Source: Archilochus colubris
Taxonomy: Eukaryota; Chordata; Aves; Apodiformes; Trochilidae
Direction of reading: 5' to 3'
Assembly: GCA_023079485.1 (NCBI GenBank)
Contig: CM041083.1
Span: forward strand, 169,219,400-169,283,399
DNA: 64,000 bases
A model generated the notes under the pieces. It did not search any database. It worked only from the letters and a program-made list of their open reading frames with translations, and was not told where the DNA came from. The number at the start of each line of letters is the position of its first letter. The stretch's first letter is position 1. Shown here piece after piece: positions 1 through 13,427 of this stretch. The translations under genes and the position numbers were made by a program.

Positions 1-319
1 GACTGCATTAACCATGTATATATCTACTTTCAAGTTAATTTACCACTTATATAAAGGATGTTTTTCTGTAGTCTTGAACTAAGGTGTAACTATTCTATAG
101 AATATAAAGGTTTCATCTTTCACTACAAACAAACTTCTAGCTTATGAAGATTTGGAGTTTTTTTAAATACATGAGTACCAATAATAATACAGCCATTTAG
201 TATACCTAAGATTTTTATTTTTTTTTTTTTAGAGAAGTAGCAAAAGTACCATTTGTCTGAACAACTACTGTCATACTCCATTGCTCCCTGGAATTACAGT
301 ATATACATCCAATACTTAC
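1..319 (-). other. VWA8: VWA8 intron 9, partial
   Basis: This is the start of intron 9 in the sense direction, from the GTAAGT donor at 319 to the window edge. It is AT-rich with a poly-T run (about 11 T) near 220-231. I see nothing else. Confidence 0.8.
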
Positions 320-424
320 TTTTAATGTATCTGTGACTGCAGTTCTGCCTTCCTTTCCAAGGAAAACATTATAGGGGTAAAGGCGGTCAATGACATGCTG
401 GACGGACATCATAGGGAAGGAATC
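320..424 (-). CDS. VWA8: VWA8 exon 9 (last coding exon in window)
   Basis: This 105-nt exon encodes residues 320-354, from [19 protein letters not shown] to [10 protein letters not shown]. The acceptor is TGAATTAG and the donor AAA|GTAAGT. The frame leaves in phase 0, so the next exon, beyond base 1, should begin with a whole codon. Confidence 0.94.
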
Positions 425-3400
425 CTAATTCAGATTTTAAATTAAAATTGAAAAATGATCAGCTCATTCTATCATGACTTCAGTAATGTGAAAAGCCTAT
501 AAAATGCTAAACTTAAAAGACCACATGCAGTATTCAACCAAATGTCAAAACAGGCATTTCTCAGGTGCAATTCGTTATAACATGAATCTCTAAATCAGGT
601 TAAAAAAACTGTGTCCTAAAAATTACTTTCTTTCCTGTGTCTACATGGAAGCTACAGTGACTGGCTCAGAAAACTAATTATATTTAAAGTTAGGAGAGAC
701 AAAGCCTACCACAGGTACCCAAGTTTCACAGTACTAGAGAAAAGAATCTTTATGTCAAGAAATATGCATTCCAGTAATTATCTACTCACTGACAATGATT
801 TTTAGGTAATAAATTTTGCCTCTATTTCATTGTACAGATTCTACTTAACAAATCAATTCCCATAGATTCCTGAACAATTTGATGAAGACAGGTTTCTTTT
901 GAAATGAGTTACTATATATGCTTGCACTTTCTACAAAAACATGAAAACAGCTCTTCCTTTTTTTACTGTCTCCTTATTTGCTATACCAATACTTATATTA
1001 TTGGTATATATAAGTACCAATGAAAGACTTGAGTATTTTGCTGCAGTAATAGAGAAAGAAGTGGAAGTGTATTTATGAATATTCAATAAATGTAAGCATA
1101 AAGCCTTACATGGTGGAAAAGTGTTTAAAAAACCCTAAAGCTTTTTTGATGGTTTTTTTCAAAAATTTTGCAGCTTCTGAGGATTTAAGACTACTGACAA
1201 GGAGTCAGTGGACTGGCACTTCACTGAAGTAAGTGAAAAGTCAATAATGTAATTCAAATAAAGCCAACTGATTTTTGGTTATACACTTGGATTTATACAG
1301 GCATCCAACCAAAAGAAGAGCTGCTTATAAATGAAATCAGGAGATGCATGTCTTATGAAATGCAAAATTCAATTCATAGCTCTAATCAGTAATGCTATTT
1401 ATAATGTTCCATGTTAAAAAAAGATCATTAAAAATAAACCATTTACGGTACTGTAGGAAATGTACTACTTATAGGATCAAGAAGTCCTTATTGCATTTTA
1501 AAAGTCCTCTGTCATGTATGAAGATGCAATATAAAATTTTCCCATATTATCTCAAATTAATAGTAGTAATTGCAATGGCACATATGAAATTAGCCTCTTC
1601 AGAACAGCATCCTATAAAAAAATCTTCCTTTCAGGAGGCAGGAGTTTTCAACCTAAGAAATAAATTTTTGGACTGCTTGAATCCATGACAGAAGTTGAGG
1701 AGCTGGTCATTACAAAGTATTTCCTCCACACTTTTAAATGGTTAAATCAACCGAGCTAGAAGAAGAGGATGGCATACTGGGCCTTCACCCAGTATGTGAA
1801 GGAAAAATGCTGTAGCTAGAATCCCTGAGAACACTCAGCTTAGAAAACAAAGTGATTAAAACTAATTCTAAAAGAAACATTCACTCTTCTACCTAAAAAA
1901 AGGCACTGTCATACAATGATAACACTTCACATTCTCTAATGTAAAATAAAACGCTTCCTTCATTTCATAGTTTAGATAATAACTTGGGGCTCATTTTCTT
2001 TCCATTACTCTGAAAGCCATCTGGCATTCATTTTAAAATAATTTTTCACTACAGGGCTCAAAGACTAAGAAGTTACAATTTATTTAAAATTCAACATGCA
2101 TTTGTTTCCTAAGGCCCTCCAAATACCATTTAATTTCTTCAAACTTGTATTTTAATAACTTATTAACATCTGTTATAGTATCCCAAATTCAGAAAAAAAT
2201 CACTTCTCAAAGTATCAAACACAACTGAGGGGACTGAGCACCACAGTAACACCAGTAATTGGTATGCTTTAATGTATATAATCCAATAAAATAAACCAAA
2301 GGAATCTGCCACTGAGCAGTTCCAGAGGTAAAATATTGCAGAGGAGACACATTAGAGAATTATCCTAAGAGGCCTTTTCTAGAGACACCTGCACCCTGGG
2401 AAAGGTGTTGAGAAGCCATCCCACTATTTTACCTTTCAGGACTGACAGTATCTTCCTGCATACAAAAGAGTACCAAACCCTCTCTCTTCATAGAGGCACC
2501 TTCAACTTTCTACCATGTAATTATAAAGCCCAAGGGACAAAACTCTGTCAGTGAAGGCAAAAAGACTGCCACAGTTTTAATCCTGGCTTGCCTGACCTGC
2601 TACTTGGAACTCAGCAAGTGTACAGAAGTTGTATTTCCCTATGGACTGTAGCTGACATAATATATTTTTTTGTATCTTCAATTATGGACAACCAGCTTCT
2701 TCAGGTAACCCTCCATGGCTGTGTCCATTCTAAATCCACCAGCCAGCCTAAAGACCCAATGAAGGCTTCATCTGGTACAAATTGTCTTCTATATCCACAT
2801 TTGAATAGCTGTTCTGGGTCCTTTTAGGTGTCACTGGAGAGTAAAAGGTGTCTTTGTAAGGCAGTCAATCTTATTTACATGCATGCCATTTAACCAGAAG
2901 GACCCTTAGTTGGTGATTCCTATTTCTCCCTGCTGACTGCCTTGGTATCATCAGGTAAACTGTAGATGTCCCTGAAGTCAGGTAAAATGATCCAGCAGAA
3001 TAAATCCAGCACTTTGAATACTAAAATGCATTTAATCTCATTACAAACCTTGTGTCATGCCATACTTTGTCCTTTAGTATTTTGGTTTAAGTATTATCCC
3101 GAAATATCTAACTGGTGCTTTTCTCCCTCAAACCATCCTTAGTTTTTTGAGGTTTATTTTTTAAACGTTCATGTTTTAAATGTTCTTTTTCTAACAACAT
3201 GAATAATCCAGATCTAAATTTGAGAAATTTTAAACCCATACAGTTTCACAGCACATGTGTATGCACATACCAAAATCTGAACTGCAGCTGATAAGCTGTC
3301 TAAAGGAAAATCTGGAAGTCCCAATGTAGAAGATTCTTGAGAGCACAGAGTTGTAGCAAAAGACAGGAGCTGAGAAATTCTGCATAGAAAAAAGAAATTA

Positions 3401-6400
3401 CATCGTTTTATACACGCTCTCTATATTTAAAATGCAGAAGCCTAAAAAGTTAAATACAGTATGAGATGCTGAAACTATTTCCGAGCACAAATAAGTAAGG
3501 TGTGATTTAAGTTATAAAGCATTAAGGATTCATTATATGAAGGCTGCATATGAAAAGCTGTGTGAGCACACACCCACACATATTAAAGAACTTCAGTTCT
3601 GGTTTCTATGCAGTGATAGAAGACACAAAAATAGCACAAAATCCTGAAAGGACAGCTTTTCTTCATTTGTTCCATTTTTATTTTTTTAATTATGAAAAAT
3701 TACCTCTCTGTGGAAATGTTTGATCCAATTGAATATAATAGCTGAAGATGGTCCTGAAAATAGAACATAAAATCAGAGTAAATTAATTTTGGGATCATAC
3801 TGTAGGTCACTGCTCATGTTATATGAGGCACTTTCTACTTTTCCCTTTAATTTAGACATAAGGAGTCTAGTAAATCCTTGACACAGAATTATTTTTATTT
3901 TTAAAAAAGGAGAAGAAAGGTTATAAAATCTTTCTTTTAGGGTTATGCTGTTTTATGAAAATTTTCTGCTGAAGCATCTTTTTACAGTTCTAAGCCTGCT
4001 CTTCAGGAATTTATTAGGAATCAGGGTGAAAACTAACCTTTAAGATGTATTTATTATTCAAGGATCCTTTTCAGAAGCGTAAATGTAAAAATGTAATGTC
4101 AATGTAAAAATATGTTAAAAAATGTAAAAATATTAGGTCTACTCAGCCTACTATAAGCCAGTTCTTCTGCCAGGACACTCACCTTGAAAGGCAGATGATA
4201 AACATCTCTAGCTTGAAATCGAGAGCGAAGGGGTGGATCCAAAGGGTTACCAGAGTACTTGGGTACTGGCAGGCCCAGTGCTATCACTCGAAAATCTTCA
4301 CTGACCCGAACAATTTTCCATGCATCTAACTCTGATTTTGTATGATCCTAAATTAATTTAAAAAAAGCAACAAGAAGGAAAAAAACCCCAACACTTTACA
4401 TCATTAAAAACTGGTGATGATTAAGCTGCAGATTGACTGATAGCCCTTGGCCTTTCACCTAAATGGAGCAATGTTCTCACCTTTCATTCAGAGGGGTCAC
4501 AAAGCCTTGGAATAGTCAAATTTTGGGCTCTTTTCCAAAATGAACATAGATAGAATGTTTGATATGTGCAGCTTTCAGGTCTGTAGCAATTTGATCATAG
4601 ACATTACAGATAGTCAAAGTTGAAAGGCTTCACTGACCCAAACTGTTTTCCATGCATCTAACTCTGATTTTGTATGATCCTAAATTAATTAAAATAAAAC
4701 AACAAGAAGGAAAAAAAAACCCAACACTTTACATCATTAAAACTGATGATGACTAAGCTGCAGATTGACTGATAGCCCTTGGCCTTTCACCTAAATGGAG
4801 CAATGTTCTCACCTTTCATTCAGAGGGGTCACAAAGCCTTGGACTAGTCAAATTTGTAGGCAGTTTTTCCAAAATGAACATAGATAGAATGTTTGATATG
4901 TGCAGCTTTCAGGCCTGTAGCAATTTGATCAAAGACCTTACAGATAGTCAAAGTTGAAAGGCATCAAAGAACAGAAAATAAATAGACCATAAAACCAAAA
5001 TTATTCTGAAACATTAGAAGTTGGTTACCAGGAGGAAGTTTTTTTCTTCTTCTTCCCCCTTAAAACTCTAACGGATATTAAAATCTGTATTTTAAAAATG
5101 CCATTTACAAATGACAGTTTAATATAAGCAATAATACAGCAGGACATTAAATGCTGTATTTCACTTGTTGTCACATAAAAGATTCATTGCACACCAAACA
5201 TAAATTTTTAGTCTTCCCACATCACAGTTCAGCCTTCCTTGAAACCATAAACAAGCACATTTCCTGCACACCTACATGTACAGTAATTATTCACACAGGA
5301 GAAAGGAAAATTAACATTAGCTTACATAATACAATATTCCCCAAACAACAAAACAATATTAGATTTACTGTGATAGCAAGAGGTTTATTTAATTCATATA
5401 CTATTAGCAGTATGACTGAGGCATTAATTTTGAAGCATTTTGTAACCAGTAAAGTGTTTAAAAGGCAAAAAGAAAAAAAGGAAAACTCTTCGCCTAGCTG
5501 CAACCAAGTCCTAAGTTTGAATTCTCATTTTTATTCTATAATACCATTATATTTTAAAAGCTTGCTTTTAAAATACAGTAACAATGCTTTCAACAATTGT
5601 ACTGCTAATTAATATTTATCAAAATGTTTTTGGAAAGGCATTGATCAGAAGAATTGTAACCACAGAAGAGGAGCGTAAGAAATAATTATATATTTTCAGA
5701 AATTTACAACAGGACTTCAGTATAGCTGGCAACTTCATACAGTCAGGCTCAGTGACAGGCAGCTTATTGCAGATTTCCTTTCTGTGCCTCACAGGTCTGC
5801 ATTATATACCTAATTAGTTAGCTACAACAGATACACACATGAGTGAGCAGGGGTCAGACTGTTACAGGAAACTGACAGGTATGTGATTGGAAACTGCAGT
5901 CCTACTGGAAACTGATGAAATTTAATGAGGTCATCCAAAAGCCTGAAAATTATTCACTCAATTTTAAGCAGTAGGATTCAAAGTTGGCAAAAAAGAAAAT
6001 GGCTAAAGTAGACACTAAAATTTTCTACCAAAAGAAAATTCTCTAACCATTTATTTCCTATACTTCCTATACTGTTTACATACACATGTAAATCAAATGC
6101 AAGACATCATTGATTAATATAGTGTCACTCATCTTGACTTCATTTTTTTTGTATCTGAACATTTTAAAAGCTTAGCAACAAGGCTATTGTAATGTTGAAG
6201 CACTGTCTGAACTTCATGGGAACAATTTCAGCTTCAATCTCTTTTCACAAATATATTTTTATTTACTGTCACGTGGCTTTTGCATCTTATAAACACAGAG
6301 GCTTTATAAAAGGTTAACATCGACTACTCTTTTTTTCATGTGGATAGATAAAATACTGATGAAAATAATCTTTTTGTGGTGGCAAGCAGTGGTTTGACTT

Positions 6401-9400
6401 TTCACACAGTTTTCACTATGCCCACCTCATCTCGTGAAACATCCCCAAAACAACCACTTTGTTGAGATTTCCCCCTCCCCTTCATAATGGTATTTCAGCA
6501 CTATCAAGGAAAACAAAACTGGAAAATCCAAGCAGCATTTCACTGTGTAGGTGAAAGAGACCTGGGGGTCCTGGTAGACAAGAGGATGACCATGAGCCAG
6601 CAATGTGCCCTTGTGGCCAAGAAGGCCAATGGCATCCTGGGGTGCATTAGAAAGGGTGTGGTTAGTAGGTCAAGAGAGGTTCTCCTCCCCCTCTATTCTG
6701 CATTGGTGAGGCCGCACCTGGAGTATTGTGTCCAGTTCTGGGCCCCTCAGTTCAAGAAGGACAGGGAAGTGCTTGAAAGAGTCCAGCGCAGAGCTACTAA
6801 GATGATTAAGGGAGTGGAACATCTCCCTTATGAGGAAAGGCTGAGGGAGCTGGGTCTCTTTAGTTTGGAGAAAAGGAGACTGAGGGTGACCTCATCAATG
6901 TTTTCAAATATGTAAGGGGTGAGTGTCAGGGAGATGGAGTTAGGCTTTTCTCAGTGGTGACCAGTGATAGGACAAGGGGTAATGGGTGTAAATTGGAGCA
7001 CAGGAGGTTCAAGTTGAATATTCGAAAAATTTTTTTTACTGTAAGGGTGACAGAGCCCTGGAACAGGCTGCCCAGGGGGGTCGTGGAGTCTCCTTCACTG
7101 GAGACATTCAAAACCCGCCTGGACACGTTCCTATGCGAAGTGCTCTAGGTGGCCCTGCTCTGGCAGGGGGGGTTGGACTAGATGATCTTTCGAGGTCCCT
7201 TCCAACCCCAAGGATTCTATGATTCTATGATTCTATGATTTCCCTACCTGAAGAAGTTTGTCGTAACGTTCTGCAGACATGAGAAAACGACCATCTTCAA
7301 GCTGCATTTCCCTGTTCTCCAGCAAGTTGTTGAGGACTGGCAGGACATTGCGCTCAGCCTTCTCCAGACCTTCCAGCACAAGGATTCGGCCTTCAGTAGC
7401 TGCACGAACTGCACACTTCAAAAAAAAAAAAAAATAGATAAATAAACAGTATTATAATGGAAACAAACATTACATATATCATGAAATCCTTCTGAAAAAG
7501 AACCTCCAGGTGCTTCCCAAAATAGTATCCATTTCAGGAAGAATCAGTAAGAGTCACATCAGCAGTGATCAGAAATAGTGACAGATGGTTGCCTTACCAG
7601 ACTGAACTCTTATCCCTAACTATTATGGGGACTGTAAAATGTTCCAGCAATTTGTACCAACAGAATAAAACATAAAAACTTGATGACAATTTAGTCTACA
7701 CCCAGTATATTTTACTTTGTGGCACCTTTTGGTTTTGCACATTATTTTGTATTTTTCAGATATTTTAACACAACCTAACAGTTATGGGATAGCTATTTAT
7801 ACAGAAAACATACAATCAAGGTGGGTTTACATGTTTACAATAATAAAATATTTAGAAGAAAGTCAGGTATTCCTTTGCATTGCTCCAGTTGTGCACCAGT
7901 GTAATTCATCCTCAGTACATTGATTTAATCTGACAAGAAAATTAGTCTGTTGAAAACAAACATGGACAACGACAACAAAAAAGTGTGCTATAAATAATTA
8001 GATATTTTTAAAATGTGATAAAATTAAAAAGTTTAAGAATTATAATCTCACATTGAACATGGTCTTCTGCAAAACCAGAATAAAAATGTAGCCATTAACT
8101 CGATAACCCTTTGGAGCCTTGGGATAGAAAGTTATTTGTTTTCTGTATTTCATTTTATTGATTCTTTATACATGATTGTTTATTTAGATGCATAATGGGA
8201 ATCCGAAAGGTAAAGCTATACTCTGGTGCTAGTAGTTCTATGCAACTTTCTAGCAGTAAATTATATTAATTCAGATAGATTACCAACACTTTATATCTAG
8301 TACTGACTATGCAGTAAAACACTCTGAAATTCAATACATTTCTTGTCTACTTCCAATTTTCATCAGTTTAACCAGATAACCATGAGGCAGCACAAGCAAC
8401 ATTTAGAGGCACCAGAGAGTCTTCATTTGCATTCCTTTTATATTTTAATACAATTTTAGACACAAGCACAGTTGCAAAGGGAGAACAAATGAAATCTCTT
8501 CCCAGCATATCTCCCATAAACTCCTACAGAAGAACCTGTCATATGATACTAGATGGAAATTTCTGATGAATACAATAGATGACAAAAACTGGGACAAAAA
8601 TAACAAGAACAAAAAAAAATTACATAAGAAAGCAGAAGTATAAAGAGACAAAAGCTTAAGTATAAACTAGAAATAAAGAGCAGTTCAATACAACAGATTA
8701 ATTTCTACATGGTACAAAGCATATAACAGAATCAGAGATCCACCTGAGAAGATAAAGAGGACAGTAAATTATAAGACTTAACTAATTTATATTCTTCTTA
8801 TCTACAGTATAGAAGTATAAATAACTACTGGCAAATCAGATGTAATGCAAGATTTTCACATCAGTTTTATGGTGGAAATAATTCCAGTACCTAATCTGGA
8901 TTCAAGTGACCATTACTGAAAAAAAGGCTCTCACAAATCCTGGTGGAAATCTCCAGATCAAGTTCTCCTCTCCAAAAGACATTCTGTATAACATTTTAAT
9001 ACCTAACCTCATAATCAGTATTTGAGGAACCTGGAATAATCCCATTAAACAAGTAATAATCCTCAAATTGTTTATCTTCCAATGAATCACCAATTCTTTT
9101 CAGAAGCAATCAGTTTGAATTGATTCTGTTGTTAATTCAAGACATAGTCTACCAACAGGCAACATGAAATTCCTCATTCCTCATCCCATAAAATTTATAC
9201 AAAGGACAAATTTTGTACTAACATTCTTCTCTAGGAAGGTCATTGATCAAGTCAAAAATCTGCTCCAATCCACTTAAATAGAAAACCTGAGTCTCCAGCA
9301 GTCAGTCCAATTCCTGGCATGAACAAAATGCTATTTTGTCTGAATGCAGTTTGGATATAGGGCCAGAATATGCTTTAGCAAACAATTTATTTGCCAAGTT

Positions 9401-12400
9401 AGTTGGATTCTGCATATTATAAGTCTATGAAGCCTTTATGACTAGAGTTTTACTAGCCAGAGGAAAATACACATTCTGAAAATACACATTCTGTTCATAT
9501 GGTTTCAAAATATTTTGAGTATCCATAGAACCTTGTTGACTCATTGAGACACACATTATATGGATTAAGGCTTGGTGAAATAACAGGTTTCCATATCAAC
9601 ATGAACTTTCTCCTGGGCTTGTACATGGAGACAATTGGCTGCAAGGGTAGACTGTGAAAATCCAGAAGTATGCACCAATCATTAGCTTCAAGAAAGCAGC
9701 TCTTGTTGGACAGAAATTTAACAAGTTCAGAATTTCCAGAGTTGGGAAACTATGTTGAAGATTTAGTTCAGAACTCTATTGCTCAGTACAATTATACTTC
9801 AAAAGATATGCTACAGATAGGCGTTTCCTACCTCTTTATAACTCTCATAATCACCTCCAGAAGTGGCTGAAATCACAACCATGGTTTATCACTTCCTAAT
9901 CAAACAACCACACTGTAACAATGGTAACACCACCACAATCTGGCTGCTAATTTTCTCTGATTGACCTTCTTCCTAACTATTCTCTTCATACATCTTCAAA
10001 GTGTATCCAAAATACTGGAAATTATACAATTAAATAAATGCACAGCTCACCTACCTCTAAAGTTCTTATGTTAAGTAGCATAAAATCTGCTCTTAAGACC
10101 AAAGCAGCTACATCTTTCTCTCTGGTTGAACTATGGTATTTCTGCATTCTGGTTTGTAATGAGTAATAAGGTTTTGGAATAAGCAAGGCATACTACAAGG
10201 CATCCTTTAAATCATTATTTCAGTTTTATCTCTGTATTGATGGATTGGTTTGGAAACTAAAATGCATTAAAAATCAAAGAAAGTAAGTTTACAATCTGTC
10301 ACTGAAATAATTTTTTTTAAATGCTTCCAAGAAACAAATCTTCATTATTGTATAATGAAAACCCAGAAATAGCTGCATTGCCTCCTTCCCTCAGAAGCCT
10401 CCTTTGTTCTAAACATTTAACATAAAACAGTTGTCGGGGGGGGTTTATATTGCGCAGCCTTGATGATAAATCTGAGACTAAAAGTATTAATTCTTGTTAA
10501 AAGGCCAAAAGGGATTTGTTTAATGTTTGCTTCCAGATTTATTGTAACTTCAATGAGGGATTATTTTGCTCATCAGAGGAGGACAGATGCTACCCCCATG
10601 CTCCTAGGGCTCTGGGAGGATGGTAACCTGGATACCTGCTCCAGGGAATACCTGCAGCTACATCAGGCCAGGAGCAGAAACCCTTCATGTAGTTCTGCTC
10701 TCTGCTTCCCTGGTTTTATGCAGCGAATATACAACACAGAGTGCTTACCTTGGTTTCACACTGCACCTACAAAACTGTATTTTTCTCTTTAAAGGCAAAA
10801 CCAACTTAGAAACAAGAAAAACCTAAGCAGAATTTCATTGTCTTTTCCTGTAGCTGACTCACAGTGAGCTCCTCTACTTGATCAGTGCAGAGAGGGGCAA
10901 CCAGGATGATCAGGGGTCTGGAGAACAGGTCTGATGAGGAGAGGCTGAAGGAGCTGAAGCTGTTCAGCCTGGAGAAGAGGCGGCTCAGAGGAGACCTTAT
11001 TGCTCTCTACAACCATCTGAAAGGAGGGGGTAGCCAGGCAGGTGTTGGCCTCTTCTCCCTAGAGACTAGCAATAGGACAAGAGGGAATGGGTTCAAGTTG
11101 CACCAGGGAAGATTCAGGTTGAATATTAGGAAAAATTCCTTCATTGGAAGAGTGGTGAAGCATTGGATTTGGTTGCCCAGGAAGATGGTGGAGTTGCTGT
11201 CACTGGGGGTATTTAAAAAATGGGTGATGTGATGCTTCAGGAAATGATTTAGTGATTTATGGTGGTGTAGGATTGACAATTGGACTTGATGACCTTGAAG
11301 ATCCTTTACAACCATAATGGTTCTATGGTTCTAATACCACAACTGCAGTAAACTGCAAACCTTAATTCTGACATAAATCACAGTGTGTAAGCTCATAGAT
11401 GAAGTTGCACAGTGTCAGAAGGTGAGGAAGAAACAAAGCTCACCATAAGACAGAACTAAAATGCAGAAACACCAGAGAAAGAGGGCTTTTTAATAAAGCT
11501 AACCAAAATAGTTTGTAAAGACACAAGAAATTTTAACAGTTTAGTTTAAAATACCAGAACTGAAATGGTAGCTCTCCCAAGGAAATACTTTATAATAAAC
11601 TAGAAAACTCTGGTTGCCCTGAAATCTGTGAGGAAGGCTCCCAAGGAAGAATAAAAGGCTTCAGGTTTTCAAATCTGAGCGTCATATGGTGTGCAGGCTG
11701 TTTTATAACTGTGTTAGAAAATCAGCTAGAAATTGCTCAGTAGCAATCAGTAATTGTCTCTTTTTCAGAAGTTGCCTCAAGTGAAGATAGTTTGGGTTTT
11801 TTTAAAAGATGACTCCTCACTACTCTAAAAACTGGGTCAGTGTAACGACTTCTTGAGCAAACCAACCAGAACTACAACACAGAAAAGCAATACAAGCAGC
11901 TCAGTGAACATGAGAACCAATTTCCAGTCTACATTGCAGTAAGTACCACAACCTTCCAATGCAGTATCTTGTTATCACCATATACACAATATCCCATGCA
12001 AAACCATCCACCCAAGTCGTTTCACTCACTCCTGTATCTCATAAACATCCCAACAATGTCATATTCCAATGTATCTATGGTGAAAAAAGATCCTTAACCA
12101 CCTGATAAAGACAACACAAAACTGGATGGTTTCAAACTAACTTGATAGCAGCAGGCTAACAGGGAGGAGTCTTTGTAAACTTTCAAGCAACTAAATATCA
12201 CAAAATTCAGAGGAAATAGATATCTTCAAGATTTCTCCCTATGGATCAAAAACAATTAATCAAACTTTTCATGCTTGAACCACAAAAACTAAACAAAAAG
12301 TGAAAAATACCAGGAAAAGAAATTACAGAGATCCAGAATAGAATACCCTATGAGCTTCACTTGTTATTAAACCATGGAATGAAAATGACATTGACCAAGA

Positions 12401-13364
12401 CTTGAAGTTTACTGAAAGTGCCTCAGGTTATTCTTTGAAGAAGACACAACAGAACTAATAAAATCAGCAAATTTTTTATAATGCATCCATGGAAATAGCA
12501 AATTACCTAGAAATTTAGAGACAGTCTAAAGACAGATGTACAAATAGATGTTAAGGGCAGTGAAACATATGAAATGTCTTCTATTGGGGAATCTAGTCTG
12601 CTAGATTTTAAAAACATCTGTAGAGTAAACAGCACATCTAATCCTATGCCTCTATCAAACAATATCTTTCAAGACATTTGTTCACTGTTAAAAGAGTCTT
12701 AATTCCTTAGTTATTGTTTTCCCTCATGACTTGAACAAACAGGAAAGCTGCTGAGAAACACTGAAATGGACGACTGTTTAATGGACTGCAGAGATAACAT
12801 ATTTCCTCCAAAATAAAAGTATTGTCAAAAACTATGTAGTAAAATAAAAGGCTATTACAAGCCAAGTTCAACTAGTTGCAAAGCAATGTCAACTTTTGAT
12901 GAAAACTATCTTTTTCCTTAGACATTGCAAAATTTGTGTTTTAAATTACATATTTAAAAAAAACCTAAAACTCTAATGCCATTCCAAAAAAAGATTATAA
13001 TCTATTAATCTGAAATGTGTAGTCTACTTTTTATTACAAAGTTTTTCACTGTGCAGATGATGAGAAAACTACAGGTTTGCATTCTAAAATTTAAGCCACA
13101 TATATACTGAGCTAGATATATCCCAGATGTGGTGGTCAGGTTTTATAGAGAGCAATGTAATGGTAACTGATGGGGTTAGTCAAATTTTAAAAATCATTTA
13201 TTTTAGCCTTGTTCTCCCTCTATAATGGAAGGGGCTGCTAAACCTTCACTGATTAACCTGAGTTAATCAGGTGTTTTTCAGGTAGGTTTTATAACTAATT
13301 CTCCTGTGCTACGCTAGGAAAATTACAAGACAGGTTGCATTTAATACTTTTATTAAATATAAAA

Positions 13365-13427
<63 letters not shown>

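Larger units (their letters stand above)
4348..7247 (-). other. VWA8: VWA8 intron 5
   Basis: This 2900-bp intron contains most of the exon 6 tandem duplication at its 3' end and a CR1 (6551-7240) that fills its 5' end. Between them (about 4962-6550) the sequence is AT-rich with nothing recognisable. The plus-strand open frame at 5151-5612 (153 codons) has no coding character. Confidence 0.85.

Noticed and set aside
5151..5612. Plus-strand frame of 153 codons in intron 5
   Set aside because: The translation (rich in Ser, Asn, His, Lys) looks like AT-rich non-coding DNA and has no family resemblance.
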